From positions 1 to 64,000 of the forward strand of contig JAIOYW010000013.1 in the NCBI GenBank assembly GCA_021740915.1: a stretch of 64,000 nucleotides of DNA, in the 5' to 3' direction. The stretch is from Ignavibacteriales bacterium (lineage in GTDB: Bacteria > Bacteroidota > Ignavibacteria > Ignavibacteriales > Melioribacteraceae). Positions 7,834-17,674 of the stretch are shown one piece after another. A program made the position numbers and the translations under genes. Below the pieces are notes generated by a model. The model saw only the letters and a program-made list of their open reading frames with translations. It had not been told where the DNA came from and ran no database searches. Numbering within the stretch: position 1 is the first letter of the stretch; every line of letters starts with the position of its first letter.

Positions 7834-9171
7834 TTAGCTATTTACCTTAATATACTTTTCAACATCAAATTTCCGCTTGCAGCCATTAAAATTCATGTAC
7901 CGGATTTTACCATAAACCGGCCTTTCCGACCAAGCACGATCATGTACACCGCCAATTGACCATGCGATTCCAGTGTATCCATTCGGATCGCGCCCGTCAA
8001 GCTGGTATTTGTCATTGAGGAAAACAGCGATTTCAAATGCATTCTCCGGCGATGGTGTCCACTCAAGAATTTTTTTTGCCCAGTACATTCTCATGTATCC
8101 ATGCATTTTCCCTTTGACAACCATCTCTCTTTGAGCCGCATTCCACAATGGATCGTGAGTAGAAGCTCTCTCAAATTCCTCTGCCGAATAGATATATTCA
8201 CGTTCATCCTTTCTGTGCTCGTCCAATGTGCTTTTCGCCCATACATGAAAGCCGTTAAAATTGTCGTAATCTTTGTTGTAAAAACAATAATTATCAGAGA
8301 GCTCCCTCCTGATGATTAATTCTTCCAGAAATGAATCTCGCGAATCCATGGACTTAAAATTATTATGAACTTCCAAAGCGACTCTTTGGGCGGCTATTTG
8401 CCCAAAATGCAGATAAGGTGATAAGTCTGATGTTCCTTTTAGGTTCGGATCATTCCTTTCCGCCTCGTAACCGGCAAGTTTTGCCGAGAGAAATTCAGAA
8501 AACATCTTTTCTGCTGCTTCAGATCCAGGAAGAAAATATTCTGATTTTTTGACTGAAGTGTCCACCTTTAGAGACTCATAAATGTACTCCCATTTAATCT
8601 CATCCGGCAATTTTTGGCCATGAAAAACAGGCAGCCCTGGGAATTCGCATAAAAATTCAGGTAATTTTCTTTGAATTTTGGGACGGATAGTATAGGCTCC
8701 AAATTCCAGTTTGTCGGAGCTTTCCCAGCAAGGGACAATATTATGAGCATCAACCGTATGAAATGGAATTGCTGTTTTTTCAATTACTTCTTTTTTCCAT
8801 TTCCGGATATTTTTCAGGGGATTAAAATCGGATACAATCAAAGAAGCACCTACATCTCTAACGAATTCCGGGATATTTTCCCCGGGAGAACCTGTCAAAA
8901 GATAAAAAGGAATCTTTAATTTCCTCAGGCGGGCCTCGGTTTCTTTCAATCCTTCGATCATAAAATAGTATTGACGGAGCCCGGCAAGCAGAAAGTCATT
9001 AACCAGATTAAAAACGACTATTAATTCGTTCCCGCTTTTAACAGCCAGCTCGGCTGAATAAATTAGCGCCCAGTTATCCTCTGCTCTCTGGTCCCGCTGC
9101 ATCCAGTACACGATTGGACCTGATTTAATTTCCCCATCTTTTTGGATCTTTATTCTTCTTTTATCGACCAT
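7834..9171 (-). CDS. Class II CPD deoxyribodipyrimidine photolyase
   Basis: A 445-residue DNA photolyase, normal for class II enzymes, which use light and FADH- to split cyclobutane pyrimidine dimers. The N-terminal alpha/beta domain begins with the class II signature YWMQRDQRAEDNWAL (about 22-36). The C-terminal FAD-binding domain contains SPYLHFGQI, MHGYMRMYWAKKILEW and the diagnostic DGRDPNGYTGIAWSIGG followed by HDRAW. All blocks are intact, so it is probably active. It stands alone on the minus strand. Presence of a light-dependent repair enzyme suggests at least occasional exposure to sunlight. Confidence 0.95.
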   Translation of the reverse strand: MVDKRRIKIQKDGEIKSGPIVYWMQRDQRAEDNWALIYSAELAVKSGNELIVVFNLVNDFLLAGLRQYYFMIEGLKETEARLRKLKIPFYLLTGSPGENIPEFVRDVGASLIVSDFNPLKNIRKWKKEVIEKTAIPFHTVDAHNIVPCWESSDKLEFGAYTIRPKIQRKLPEFLCEFPGLPVFHGQKLPDEIKWEYIYESLKVDTSVKKSEYFLPGSEAAEKMFSEFLSAKLAGYEAERNDPNLKGTSDLSPYLHFGQIAAQRVALEVHNNFKSMDSRDSFLEELIIRRELSDNYCFYNKDYDNFNGFHVWAKSTLDEHRKDEREYIYSAEEFERASTHDPLWNAAQREMVVKGKMHGYMRMYWAKKILEWTPSPENAFEIAVFLNDKYQLDGRDPNGYTGIAWSIGGVHDRAWSERPVYGKIRYMNFNGCKRKFDVEKYIKVNS

Positions 9172-9296
9172 AATATTTTATTACATCACTTAGGATATTA
9201 TCCGTAATTTTTCCATCTGAAAAATGAAACCCGCGGCAGCCTTCCCGATACTTATGATTCCCCCAATACCTTTCTTACTGATTATTGAGAAAAATA

Positions 9297-9767
9297 TCAC
9301 TCCCCTGCCATCATTAATATTTCGTGGAATTCTTGCTCTGAAACCGGTATCACTGATAGCCTGTTCCCTCTTTGTAAAAGTCTCATAGCCTGAAGTTTTG
9401 GATTTTCCTTCATATCGGCAATTCCAACAACTTTCTTAAATATTTTAATGAGTTTTATATCTACCATATACCAGATTGGGTTTTCAGATGTTGATTTTGG
9501 ATCAAAATGAGGATTGTCCGAAATTTGTGCGGTGAAATCCGGGTAGCTTTCTCTGACAATTTCGCAGTACCCGGCAACTCCCAGCGGCTCATCATTACTA
9601 TGATAATAAAGAACCAGATCGCCGATTTTCATGTCATCCCTGATAAAATTTCTTGCCTGATAATTGCGCACACCGTCCCAGTATGTTGTTTTTGTTTTTT
9701 CCTTACTGAGGTCGCTGATCGAATAAACCGATGGCTCTGATTTAACGAGCCAGTATTTTGCTCCCAT
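9297..9767 (-). CDS. EVE-domain protein (THYN1-like)
   Basis: A 156-residue single EVE domain: starts KYWLVKSEPSVYSI, with WDGVRNYQARNF and KIGDLVLYYHSN, the hallmark blocks of the THYN1/PF01878 family. EVE domains belong to the PUA superfamily and are thought to recognise modified bases in DNA or RNA. The target here is unknown. It begins 3 bases after the stop of the alpha/beta hydrolase gene, so the two are co-transcribed, though no functional link is evident. Confidence 0.9.
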   Translation of the reverse strand: MGAKYWLVKSEPSVYSISDLSKEKTKTTYWDGVRNYQARNFIRDDMKIGDLVLYYHSNDEPLGVAGYCEIVRESYPDFTAQISDNPHFDPKSTSENPIWYMVDIKLIKIFKKVVGIADMKENPKLQAMRLLQRGNRLSVIPVSEQEFHEILMMAGE

Positions 9768-9770
9768 AAA

Positions 9771-10619
9771 TTAATCCTTTAAATATGTTTCATACCAAAG
9801 TTTTCTTAGACGATCAACTTCTTTCCTGTGATTTTTCAGAAAGTGATCGCCGTTTTCAAGTAAAACAAGTCTGAATGGAGTTTTGTTCTCAAGAAGCTTA
9901 TAGGACAGATCGATTGAATCATGTGGAAGCACCCTGTCGTCCGCTGTCCCGTGTATGAGAAGAAGAGGGGTGTTTTTCGGCAGGTTACTTGCAAAATTTA
10001 CAATTGAGCGGCTCCTGCAGCGCTCATCAAAACCACTGCTGCCGTATCTGCCCAAAGTCACCTGGAATAATCTTTTCATAAATTCACTTTCAGATGCACT
10101 ACACCTCAGATCAGCTATTCCACCTGTAACAATCGCAGCTTTAAAGCTATGATCCCTTGTGAGTGCAAGATATGTCATCATACCTCCACGGCTCCATCCT
10201 TCAATTGCCCATCGGGAATTATCTGCGAATGAGAATTCTTTTGCAAGTAATTTCAGATTGAGGACATCATTTACATCATCTCCTCCAAATTCATCCTGCC
10301 CTTCACCTCCTGCATTACCTCTGTACTGTGAAGCAAACACAACAAAACCCCAGGATGCTAATTGCCCGAAAATGCCCTGTGCATTAAATGAGTCGATAGA
10401 ACCTCTATTCTCAATTCCACCGCGACACCAGATTACGCAGGGATAAGGACCTTTCTTTTCTTTCGGAAATGCCAGATATCCTTTGACTTTAAGTCCATCC
10501 GAAAGATATGTGATTTTCCTTACTTCTACATCTTCCACAACTTCCGGACCCCAACCGCTCCTGATCATTCTGAGTTGAATCTCGCTCAGTTCCAGTTTTT
10601 CGTTCTCAATAATTTTCAA
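9771..10619 (-). CDS. Alpha/beta hydrolase of the prolyl oligopeptidase (S9-like) type
   Basis: A 282-residue cytoplasmic alpha/beta hydrolase without a signal peptide or propeller. The nucleophile elbow GWSRGG (Ser about 144), acid in GTADDRV and His in GDHFLKNH give a complete Ser-Asp-His triad. The oxyanion region (CRGGIENRG) and SQYRGNAGGEG are typical of dipeptidyl-peptidase-like hydrolases. A small peptide or ester is the likely substrate. It is the first gene of a two-gene operon with the EVE gene and is divergent from the DUF192 gene across an 83-base promoter region. Confidence 0.85.
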   Translation of the reverse strand: MKIIENEKLELSEIQLRMIRSGWGPEVVEDVEVRKITYLSDGLKVKGYLAFPKEKKGPYPCVIWCRGGIENRGSIDSFNAQGIFGQLASWGFVVFASQYRGNAGGEGQDEFGGDDVNDVLNLKLLAKEFSFADNSRWAIEGWSRGGMMTYLALTRDHSFKAAIVTGGIADLRCSASESEFMKRLFQVTLGRYGSSGFDERCRSRSIVNFASNLPKNTPLLLIHGTADDRVLPHDSIDLSYKLLENKTPFRLVLLENGDHFLKNHRKEVDRLRKLWYETYLKD

Positions 10620-10702
10620 AACTGATTTTCGCCTTTTATTAGTTAAGATTATTTGATAGTTTAGACCTTTAAAAAGTATATCTCTGATCCGGTGAAAATT
10701 AC

Positions 10703-11272
10703 ATGAAACATAACAAAAAAAACTCTAACGCTAAACCATCCCAGGACACAAAATTTACCACCAAAAATATAATCATTATTGCTATCTTAGTGATAATTAC
10801 AATTATCCTCTATTTTACTTTTTTCAAAAGTGAATCAGCAGTCAAAGAAGACAAAGGAAATAATGTTGTGAACAAAGAAATGTTCAGTTTCAAAAGAGAA
10901 GGTGAACTTACGCTTATTAATTCCGAGGGCGGCTTCATCAAAAAAATTGATGTTGAACTTGCCGAAAATGACGATAAGCGGACACAGGGGCTGATGTACA
11001 GAACCGATTTAACCAATGAGCAGGGAATGCTTTTTATTTTCCCGTATGAAACCTATCAATCATTCTGGATGAGAAACACTTATCTTTCACTTGATATGAT
11101 ATTTATTAATTCGCAGCATGAAATTGTAACAATACATAAAAACACCACTCCTTTCAGTGACCAGTCCTACCCCTCGAGCAAGCCGACTACTTATGTTTTG
11201 GAAGTACCGGCAGGTTTTTGTGATAAATTCGGCATTAATGTTGGAGATAAGATTGTCTGGCGGCGAATATAA
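10703..11272 (+). CDS. Membrane-anchored DUF192 protein
   Basis: A 189-residue protein with a charged cytoplasmic start, one transmembrane anchor (about 24-44) and an extracytoplasmic DUF192 domain (about 75-189). The family signature is clear: RTQGLMYRTDL, GMLFIF, SFWMRNT, LDMIFI and YVLEVPAG, ending in GDKIVW. DUF192 proteins are widespread, small and mostly of unknown function. Its upstream neighbour is transcribed the other way and a 366-base gap follows, so it appears to be a single-gene unit. Confidence 0.9.
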   Translation: MKHNKKNSNAKPSQDTKFTTKNIIIIAILVIITIILYFTFFKSESAVKEDKGNNVVNKEMFSFKREGELTLINSEGGFIKKIDVELAENDDKRTQGLMYRTDLTNEQGMLFIFPYETYQSFWMRNTYLSLDMIFINSQHEIVTIHKNTTPFSDQSYPSSKPTTYVLEVPAGFCDKFGINVGDKIVWRRI

Positions 11273-11638
11273 GCGTATGCTGCTTCGGCAATAATTAGAA
11301 GAAGGAAGTCCATGGGAAAATCACCAGGCAGAAGTTGATAAAACCCACCGGGGTGATCGTGAAGTTAGTCTGGCGGGGATAATACACTTTATTAGTTATT
11401 GAGTTTTTTGTATTGCAGAGAAAGACCGCTGAAATTTTCTCGCTATGTGAATTCTATTTCCAAATCAAAGGTTGTGTAAAAGTATTATTTCAAAAAATTT
11501 AGCACAATAACTGTTTATTCTTTTATCCGGAAAATTAATTAGTCACTATTCATACTGCTAATACTTTGCCCCGACACATGCTGCAATTTTCGCATAACCT
11601 ATTTACTGTCTTTTTACTAAATTTTAAGGTTAAATAAT
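11273..11638 (+). other. Intergenic region without recognisable features
   Basis: These 366 bases between the DUF192 gene and the epimerase gene hold no ORF of convincing composition, no tRNA-like fold and no strong hairpin that I can see. The last 20 bases contain AAGG, a possible ribosome site for the TTG start at 11639. The first half is richer in G and C than the second, but I see no homology to assign. Confidence 0.5.
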
Positions 11639-12691
11639 TTGGAGTTCACAATTAAGAAAGTTTTAATTACAGGCGGTTCCGGTTTTTTGGGAATTAACCT
11701 GATCCGATACCTTCACAGCAGAGGATTTGCTCTGGTTTCCCTTGACCTGGTTGAATTCAATTATCCCGACATGAATGATCTGATCACCCACGTTAAGGGA
11801 GATATACGGGATGCCGCACTGATTGATGAGCTTACGGCAGGATGCCAGATGGTGATTCACTGTGCAGCAGCGCTTCCTCTGTATCCTCCGGAAGATATTT
11901 ATACCACTGATATTGAGGGAACACGCAATCTTTGCAATGCAGCAGCCAAACACAAAATTGAAAGGTTTATCCACATTTCATCCACTGCTGTCTATGGAAT
12001 CCCCGATCACCATCCGATTTACGAAACCGACAAACTTGAAGGTGTCGGTCCGTATGGCGAAGCAAAAATTCAGGCTGAGGAAGAGTGCTTTGTTCTTAGA
12101 GAAAAAGGAATTTGCACCCCGGTTTTAAGGCCTAAATCATTTATTGGTCCGGAGAGACTGGGTGTTTTCGATCTGCTTTTTGACTGGGCTAAGAGCGGAA
12201 AGAATTTTCCCGTTATCGGGAAAGGTGATAATAAGTACCAGCTTTTAGATGTTGAAGATCTGTGTGAAGCCGTATATCAGTGCCTGATATTACCTGAAGA
12301 AAAAGTCAACGATACCTTTAATATCGGAGCAAAAAAATTCGGCACTATCCGCGAGGATTATCAGCGGGTGCTCGACTATGCCGGTTACGGCAGACACATT
12401 GTAGGCTTGCCGGAAAAACCTGTTATCTGGACACTTAAAGTTCTTGAAAAACTAAAATTGTCCCCGCTTTATAAGTGGGTTTATGAAACAGCGTCGAAGG
12501 ATTCGTTTGTTTCAATTGAGAAAGCCGAGAAGCATCTTGGATTTACCCCAAAATTTTCGAACAGCGAGTCTCTTATAAGAAATTATCAGTGGTATCTTGA
12601 ACATTATGAGGATTTCCGGAATCTTTCCGGGATCTCTCACCGTGTCCCGTGGAAACAGGGGATCTTGCGATTGGCGAAAATATTTTTTTAA
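11639..12691 (+). CDS. NAD(P)-dependent epimerase/dehydratase (extended SDR)
   Basis: A 350-residue extended short-chain dehydrogenase. The Rossmann motif GGSGFLG (12-18) binds NAD(P), and Asp36 (SLDLVE) suggests NAD preference. CAAALP and SSTAVYG (Ser) with YGEAK (Tyr/Lys catalytic pair) complete the active site. The profile fits nucleotide-sugar epimerases or 3-beta-HSD/dihydroflavonol-reductase-like enzymes. The exact substrate is not evident. The start is TTG, the only in-frame start that keeps the whole Rossmann fold, with AAGG 9 bases upstream. It is followed 38 bases later by the deoxyhypusine-synthase-like gene on the same strand. Confidence 0.85.
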   Translation: MEFTIKKVLITGGSGFLGINLIRYLHSRGFALVSLDLVEFNYPDMNDLITHVKGDIRDAALIDELTAGCQMVIHCAAALPLYPPEDIYTTDIEGTRNLCNAAAKHKIERFIHISSTAVYGIPDHHPIYETDKLEGVGPYGEAKIQAEEECFVLREKGICTPVLRPKSFIGPERLGVFDLLFDWAKSGKNFPVIGKGDNKYQLLDVEDLCEAVYQCLILPEEKVNDTFNIGAKKFGTIREDYQRVLDYAGYGRHIVGLPEKPVIWTLKVLEKLKLSPLYKWVYETASKDSFVSIEKAEKHLGFTPKFSNSESLIRNYQWYLEHYEDFRNLSGISHRVPWKQGILRLAKIFF

Positions 12692-12729
12692 TTACATTAT
12701 AATTGAGAAATAATAAATAGGAGTTATAA

Positions 12730-13770
12730 ATGACAAAGAAAGATCTGCTTAAAGACACGATTAAGCACATTGATATTAAAGAACACAATGTAATTAAACT
12801 TGTTGACGCTATGGAACACATGGCATTTTCTTCAAGGGATCTTAACCGTGCCGCAAGAATTTACGATATGATGCTGAAAGATAAAGACACTGCCGTAATT
12901 CTGACACTTGCCGGAAGTCTTTTCAGTGCGGGACTGAAACGTGTTGTGTATGATATGATTACAAATAATATGGTTGACGCAATCGTTTCAACCGGGGCAA
13001 TCATGGTTGATCAGGATTTCTTCGAAGCCCTCGGATTCAAACATTATATCGGGACACCTTTCGTAGATGACAATGTAATGAGAGAAATGCATATCGATCG
13101 TATTTATGATACATTTATTGATGAAGATGAATTAAGGATTTGTGACGACACTACCGCTCTTATTTTTGACAGTCTGGAACCCCGTCCTTATTCATCAAGA
13201 GAATTGTTATGGGAATTCGGAAAATATCTTGATGAAAACGGCGGACCGAAAGTTGAAGATTCTGTTATTTATGCCGCTTATAAACATAATGTTCCGATTT
13301 TCGTGCCTGCTTTCTCTGATTGCTCGGCCGGTTTCGGTTTTGTTGTTCACCAGACAAAAAACCCTGATAAACACGTCTCTCTCGATGCAGCAAAGGATTT
13401 TCTTGAACTGACTCAGATTAAAATAAATTCGGGCGAAAGCGGTATTTTTATGATTGGCGGCGGGGTGCCTAAAAATTTTACTCAGGACATTGTTGTAGCC
13501 GCTGATATTCTTCAGGAAAACGCAACTATGCATAAATATGCTATCCAGGTTACAGTGGCTGATGATCGGGACGGCGCTCTTTCGGGCTCAACTCTTAAGG
13601 AAGCAAGTTCATGGGGTAAAGTCGAAACAACTTACGAACAGATGGTTTACGCTGAAGCTACTCTTGCCATGCCCCTTATCGCCGGGTATGCTTATCACAA
13701 GGGAAACTGGAAAAACAGAAGCAGGAAAAATTTCCAGAAATTATTTATGAAAGAAAAAATCTCGGCCTAA
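12730..13770 (+). CDS. Deoxyhypusine synthase-like protein (SpeY-type, possible homospermidine synthase)
   Basis: A 346-residue homologue of eukaryotic/archaeal deoxyhypusine synthase, which transfers an aminobutyl group from spermidine. The catalytic lysine is kept in SWGK (Lys297), with the NAD-binding segments LAGSLFSAG, STGAIMVD and IGGGVPKN. The His that follows the GGGxxK block in the human enzyme (KHHIAN) is replaced here (KNFTQD). Bacteria lack eIF5A. The related cyanobacterial protein SpeY is known to be needed for homospermidine synthesis, so polyamine synthesis is the likely role. The gene follows GGAGTT and ends at a strong terminator. Confidence 0.85.
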   Translation: MTKKDLLKDTIKHIDIKEHNVIKLVDAMEHMAFSSRDLNRAARIYDMMLKDKDTAVILTLAGSLFSAGLKRVVYDMITNNMVDAIVSTGAIMVDQDFFEALGFKHYIGTPFVDDNVMREMHIDRIYDTFIDEDELRICDDTTALIFDSLEPRPYSSRELLWEFGKYLDENGGPKVEDSVIYAAYKHNVPIFVPAFSDCSAGFGFVVHQTKNPDKHVSLDAAKDFLELTQIKINSGESGIFMIGGGVPKNFTQDIVVAADILQENATMHKYAIQVTVADDRDGALSGSTLKEASSWGKVETTYEQMVYAEATLAMPLIAGYAYHKGNWKNRSRKNFQKLFMKEKISA

Positions 13771-13790
13771 TCAAAGTAATTTATTTTCTT

Positions 13791-13824
13791 AAGCCGTCAT
13801 ATTTTAAGTGTGACGGCTTTTTTA
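13791..13824 (+). terminator. Rho-independent terminator after the deoxyhypusine synthase-like gene
   Basis: A perfect 9-base stem AAGCCGTCA / TGACGGCTT (13791-13799, 13811-13819) is followed by a run of T residues, 21 bases after the stop. Confidence 0.9.
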
Positions 13825-13902
13825 TTCCTGATTTTCTAACCCAGATAAAAAATCCACCGACAAAATCCTTTTGTGCTTATCATTTGATCATTGAAATTAT
13901 TT

Positions 13903-13932
13903 GACTATTTTGCAGCATATTGCGAAATAGTC
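13903..13932 (-). terminator. Hairpin terminator for the converging serine hydrolase gene
   Basis: GACTATTTTGCA (13903-13914) pairs with TGCGAAATAGTC (13921-13932) over 12 bases with one wobble and a 6-base loop. It lies 27 bases past the minus-strand stop, where transcription runs on into AAATAATTT. It can also serve the plus strand as a second stop. Confidence 0.65.
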
Positions 13933-13958
13933 TTGACTTTTTCGCAAATTTCTGCGTT

Positions 13959-15410
13959 TTAGTCGGCATATTTATTCAATTTGTCTCTGACCTTCTGATT
14001 TTCTTTATCCCCTTCCAGTGCTCTCCTGTAATTTTCAATCGCTTTCACTTTATCCATTTTTGCTGCGTAAGCATCACCAAGTAATTCAAAAATTCCGCTG
14101 TTCCCAGGAAATCTTAGCGAAATAAATTGCAGCACAGCAATTGCATCGTCTGTTTTATCAATTTTTAATAATTCCACAGCACATTCAATTAATTCATCCG
14201 CTGAGAGATCAAAGTCTGAACTCTCCTTCTTTTCCTCCTCAATGTAAAGTTTCAGGGCGTTTTCGATTCCCTTTTTAGCAGACTGGCGGAATATTTCCCT
14301 GCCCACCGACATTTTGGGCATTAAAAAGTCAAGCCCGTTTATCAGCCTGAAAATGTTTCGGCTCATCTCTCTGACAGGAATTTTGTTTGTATTGCCAAGT
14401 ATCAAGAGTAACTGATCCTTCTCCGGGAGTCGGGCAAACCACACATTGAATCCGAACAAGGCGCCTTCATGTCCATATACCTTCAATTCACTCCCCAATG
14501 AGTCTGCCCCATAATTGATGATTGTCCAGCCATTTGCATAATAACCACCAAATGCTTCAAATTTTGGCTGATACATCATCTCCTGATATTCTTTTTTAAG
14601 CAGAGTCTCGTCTTTAAGTGCATTATGGTAACTAATAAGATCATCAATTGTCGAGTAGAGCTGACCTCCGGAAAAAGTCCAGTCCGGATTCCAGAACGGC
14701 TCTGGTTTTAAGCTGCCGTCATAACTCCGTACATATCCATAAACTCTGTATTGGAGCAGTTCATCACTTTTAAGCAGACCGGTTTTTGTCATACCCGCTT
14801 TTCGGAATATTTTTTTTCTTAGGAGATCAGAATACTTCATTTCTGCAACCATTTCAAGTATTGCTCCCAGAATAAAATAGCCGGAATTATTGTAAGAAAA
14901 TCTTTCCCCGGGTTCAAATTGTAGATCACTGCTGCAGTACTTCCGGATAAACCATTCGGTAGAAGGCACTTCATCTTTCGAATTTACACTCATAAAACCA
15001 GGAAATGATGTATAATTGGGAATTCCGGATGAATGAGTTAAAAGATGCCTGATTGTTACACGGCTGCCAATATCTGGTCTGAAATATGGAAGGAAATCGG
15101 ATATGTTGTTTTCAAGGCTGAGTTTCCCCTCCTCAACCAGCTGCATTGTGAGCACAGCTGTAAAAGTTTTTGTGACAGAGGCAAGCGGGAAAACATCCAG
15201 CCGCATATGGGGTATGCCCCATTCAACATTTGCGAACCCAATTCCTCTTGTATATACAACCTGACCTTTTTCATACAGAGTCACGCTGCCCATAAACTTG
15301 TCCGTTGTAAAATACTTAATTACCATCGTATCCAGATCAGCAAACCGCGACTGTGCATGAATAAACTCAACAGTAAATAATACGGCAAGTAAAATGATTC
15401 GTTTTAACAT
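13959..15410 (-). CDS. Exported beta-lactamase-family serine hydrolase with C-terminal TPRs
   Basis: A 483-residue protein with a signal peptide (MLKRIILLAVLFTVEFIHA). The class C beta-lactamase/DD-peptidase domain carries SxxK in ASVTKTF (about 78-84), the second-motif YxN in FSYNNSGYF, and HEGALFGF as the third (HxG) motif. The last 120 residues hold two or three tetratricopeptide-like helices (ALQFISLRFPGNSGIFELLGDAYAAK region). Members act as D-aminopeptidases, esterases or penicillin-binding-like enzymes. The substrate cannot be told. AAGGAG stands 10 bases before the ATG. It is divergent from the S9 peptidase gene across a 184-base region. Confidence 0.9.
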   Translation of the reverse strand: MLKRIILLAVLFTVEFIHAQSRFADLDTMVIKYFTTDKFMGSVTLYEKGQVVYTRGIGFANVEWGIPHMRLDVFPLASVTKTFTAVLTMQLVEEGKLSLENNISDFLPYFRPDIGSRVTIRHLLTHSSGIPNYTSFPGFMSVNSKDEVPSTEWFIRKYCSSDLQFEPGERFSYNNSGYFILGAILEMVAEMKYSDLLRKKIFRKAGMTKTGLLKSDELLQYRVYGYVRSYDGSLKPEPFWNPDWTFSGGQLYSTIDDLISYHNALKDETLLKKEYQEMMYQPKFEAFGGYYANGWTIINYGADSLGSELKVYGHEGALFGFNVWFARLPEKDQLLLILGNTNKIPVREMSRNIFRLINGLDFLMPKMSVGREIFRQSAKKGIENALKLYIEEEKKESSDFDLSADELIECAVELLKIDKTDDAIAVLQFISLRFPGNSGIFELLGDAYAAKMDKVKAIENYRRALEGDKENQKVRDKLNKYAD

Positions 15411-15594
15411 CTGAAAATCTCCTTTGAAATTTAAAAATAATAAAGTTCATTGATTGTTCAACCGCATACGCAAGATTAAAAAAACAGCGCTTACTATTTG
15501 TGGTGTCTCTAAATGTTTACCAGTCTTTTTGTATTTTAGTCTTTAAGACTGAAAAGCATTATTTTATCTCAACTAAAGTTACCGGGGAACAGCA

Positions 15595-17613
15595 ATGAAA
15601 GCCAGATCAGCTTGCCTTCTTTTTTTCCTTGTCTTCACTTTCTTTCTTTCTGCTCAAAGTAAAATTCCAATGTCGCCTGAAGATTTGTACTCTATCTTAA
15701 AGGTCAGTGACGCGCAGATTTCGCCTGATGGCAAACAAATCGTATATGTCGTTTCTAATCCCGATCTCACAGAGAATAAATATAACAGCGATATCTGGAT
15801 TGTAAGCGCCAGCAGCAATGCGCAGAGACAACTGACCAGGGGCGGCGGTTCCGACTATCATCCCCGCTGGTACTCTGACAGCAGAACAATCGCTTTCCTT
15901 TCCGACAGACCAGGAAATACCGAAATTTTTAAAATAGACATTTCAGGCGGTGAGGCTGAACAGGTTACTTTCCTGGATTCATACATTTCTACATTCAAAT
16001 TATCGCAAGATGACAACAAAATTATTTTACAGATTCGGGAGGTACCCGATAACTCGGATATATTCGAGAATAATACTGAAGAAGAATTGCCGTACTGCAG
16101 CGCGCGGACCATCGATCACCTGCTTTTCAGGCAATGGGATAGCTGGCTGGGTGATGAACGGAATATGCTTTTCCTCTTTGACCCCCATAATAACAACTTA
16201 CTGAATATCACAAACGGAGAACATGATTCACCCCCGGTTTCGCTTTCGACGGGGCGTGATTTTGACATCTCCCGGGATAATAGTCTTGCGGCTTACGTTC
16301 AGAATACCGATCCTGTGACGGCAATCAGCACAAATCATGATATTTTCCTCAGCCCTGTTGACGGCAGCGCCGAAAGACGGCTGACCAACAATAAAGCCTG
16401 GGATGCCGCACCATTATTTTCTCCTGGCGGTAAATATCTTGCATATCTTTCTATGGCAAAGCCAGGATACGAATCTGACAGAGCAGTATTAACCGTTATG
16501 GAATTGAATTCGCTGAAGACTATCCGTATCTCTGAGCAATATGACCGGTCGGTCGATCAGTTTGTTTGGCTGCCTGATGAATCGGGTCTCATCTTCACAG
16601 CCGAAGACGGCGGCAGAGGTGTTATAATGAAATGCTCTGTTGAAGGTAAAATCACCGAACTTAGCCGGGAAGGATTTAATTCTTCAATCAGCATCGATGA
16701 TGCCGGGAAAAAACTTGTTTTTACCAGATCATACAATCATCAGCCCCCGGAGGTGTTTTTACTTGATCTTTCGACCCGCAATGAATCACGTATCACAAAT
16801 CACAATAAAGATTTTATTGCAAATTTCGACCTGCCAAAACTTGAGGAATTCAAATTCCGGGGCGGCAATAATGATGAGGTTCATGGATTTATTCAATATC
16901 CGCCGGGTTTTGATAAAAACAAAAAATACCCTGCTGTTCTATCTATTCATGGCGGTCCCCAAAATATGTGGGCTGATAAATTTATGTTCACATGGTTTAC
17001 TTTCCCTCTTGTATCTTCACCAGGATATGTGGGAATATTTATTAATCCGAGAGGCAGCACCGGCTATAGTTCAAAGTTTAGGGAGGAAGTCAGCAGGGAT
17101 TATGGCGGTCTCGTGCATGAAGATCTTATAAAAGGGCTTGATTATGTGCTCGCGAATTACAATTTTATTGATTCCGCCAAACTCGCTGCAATAGGCGGAT
17201 CATTCGGCGGTTATTCGGTTAATTGGATTATTGGCAAAACTGACAGATTTAAATGTACAGTCAGCCATGCTGGTATTTACAACCTTACAAGTTTCTATGG
17301 GGCAACTGAAGAATTATGGTTTCCTGAGTGGGACATGGGAAAATCACCCTGGGAAGAGCCCGGTTTGTATGATATCAGGTCTCCCCACAAATATGCAGAT
17401 AATTTCAAAACACCCACTCTTGTTACACATGGAGAACTCGATTACCGTGTGCCTTTTGCCGAAAGCCTTCAATTATTCACCGCTCTACAGAGGCAAGGGA
17501 TTGATTCCCGCCTTGTTGTTTTTCCGGATGAAGGACACGTGATTTCAGGACTTCAGAACAATGTCCGGTGGTGGCGCGAAATACACGCCTGGCTTGAAAG
17601 ATATCTGAAATAG
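15595..17613 (+). CDS. Exported S9-family peptidase (dipeptidyl/acylaminoacyl peptidase)
   Basis: A 672-residue S9 serine peptidase. A signal peptide (about 1-20, ending AQS) is followed by a TolB/PD40-type beta-propeller (about 35-400; repeats such as ISPDGKQIVYVVS and YSDSRTIAFLSDR) and a C-terminal catalytic alpha/beta hydrolase domain (about 410-672). Triad: Ser in GGSFGGYS, Asp in GELDYRVP and His in PDEGHVIS. It removes dipeptides or acylated residues from short peptides in the periplasm. Bacteroidota-type genomes usually carry several paralogues, and a second is at 46696. Confidence 0.95.
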   Translation: MKARSACLLFFLVFTFFLSAQSKIPMSPEDLYSILKVSDAQISPDGKQIVYVVSNPDLTENKYNSDIWIVSASSNAQRQLTRGGGSDYHPRWYSDSRTIAFLSDRPGNTEIFKIDISGGEAEQVTFLDSYISTFKLSQDDNKIILQIREVPDNSDIFENNTEEELPYCSARTIDHLLFRQWDSWLGDERNMLFLFDPHNNNLLNITNGEHDSPPVSLSTGRDFDISRDNSLAAYVQNTDPVTAISTNHDIFLSPVDGSAERRLTNNKAWDAAPLFSPGGKYLAYLSMAKPGYESDRAVLTVMELNSLKTIRISEQYDRSVDQFVWLPDESGLIFTAEDGGRGVIMKCSVEGKITELSREGFNSSISIDDAGKKLVFTRSYNHQPPEVFLLDLSTRNESRITNHNKDFIANFDLPKLEEFKFRGGNNDEVHGFIQYPPGFDKNKKYPAVLSIHGGPQNMWADKFMFTWFTFPLVSSPGYVGIFINPRGSTGYSSKFREEVSRDYGGLVHEDLIKGLDYVLANYNFIDSAKLAAIGGSFGGYSVNWIIGKTDRFKCTVSHAGIYNLTSFYGATEELWFPEWDMGKSPWEEPGLYDIRSPHKYADNFKTPTLVTHGELDYRVPFAESLQLFTALQRQGIDSRLVVFPDEGHVISGLQNNVRWWREIHAWLERYLK

Positions 17614-17674
17614 GATTTTTAATCGAATTTAGGTTCATTTTTGAGTCGCTCATAATAAGTGTTTGAGGAAAAGT

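Noticed and set aside
9771-10619. Opposite-strand frames within the alpha/beta hydrolase gene and similar overlapping frames elsewhere
   Set aside because: They lack protein-like composition or motifs and lie wholly within genes with clear family matches on the other strand.
11273-11638. Possible gene remnant or small RNA in the 366-base gap
   Set aside because: No frame has convincing length or homology and no strong terminator-bounded transcript is visible.
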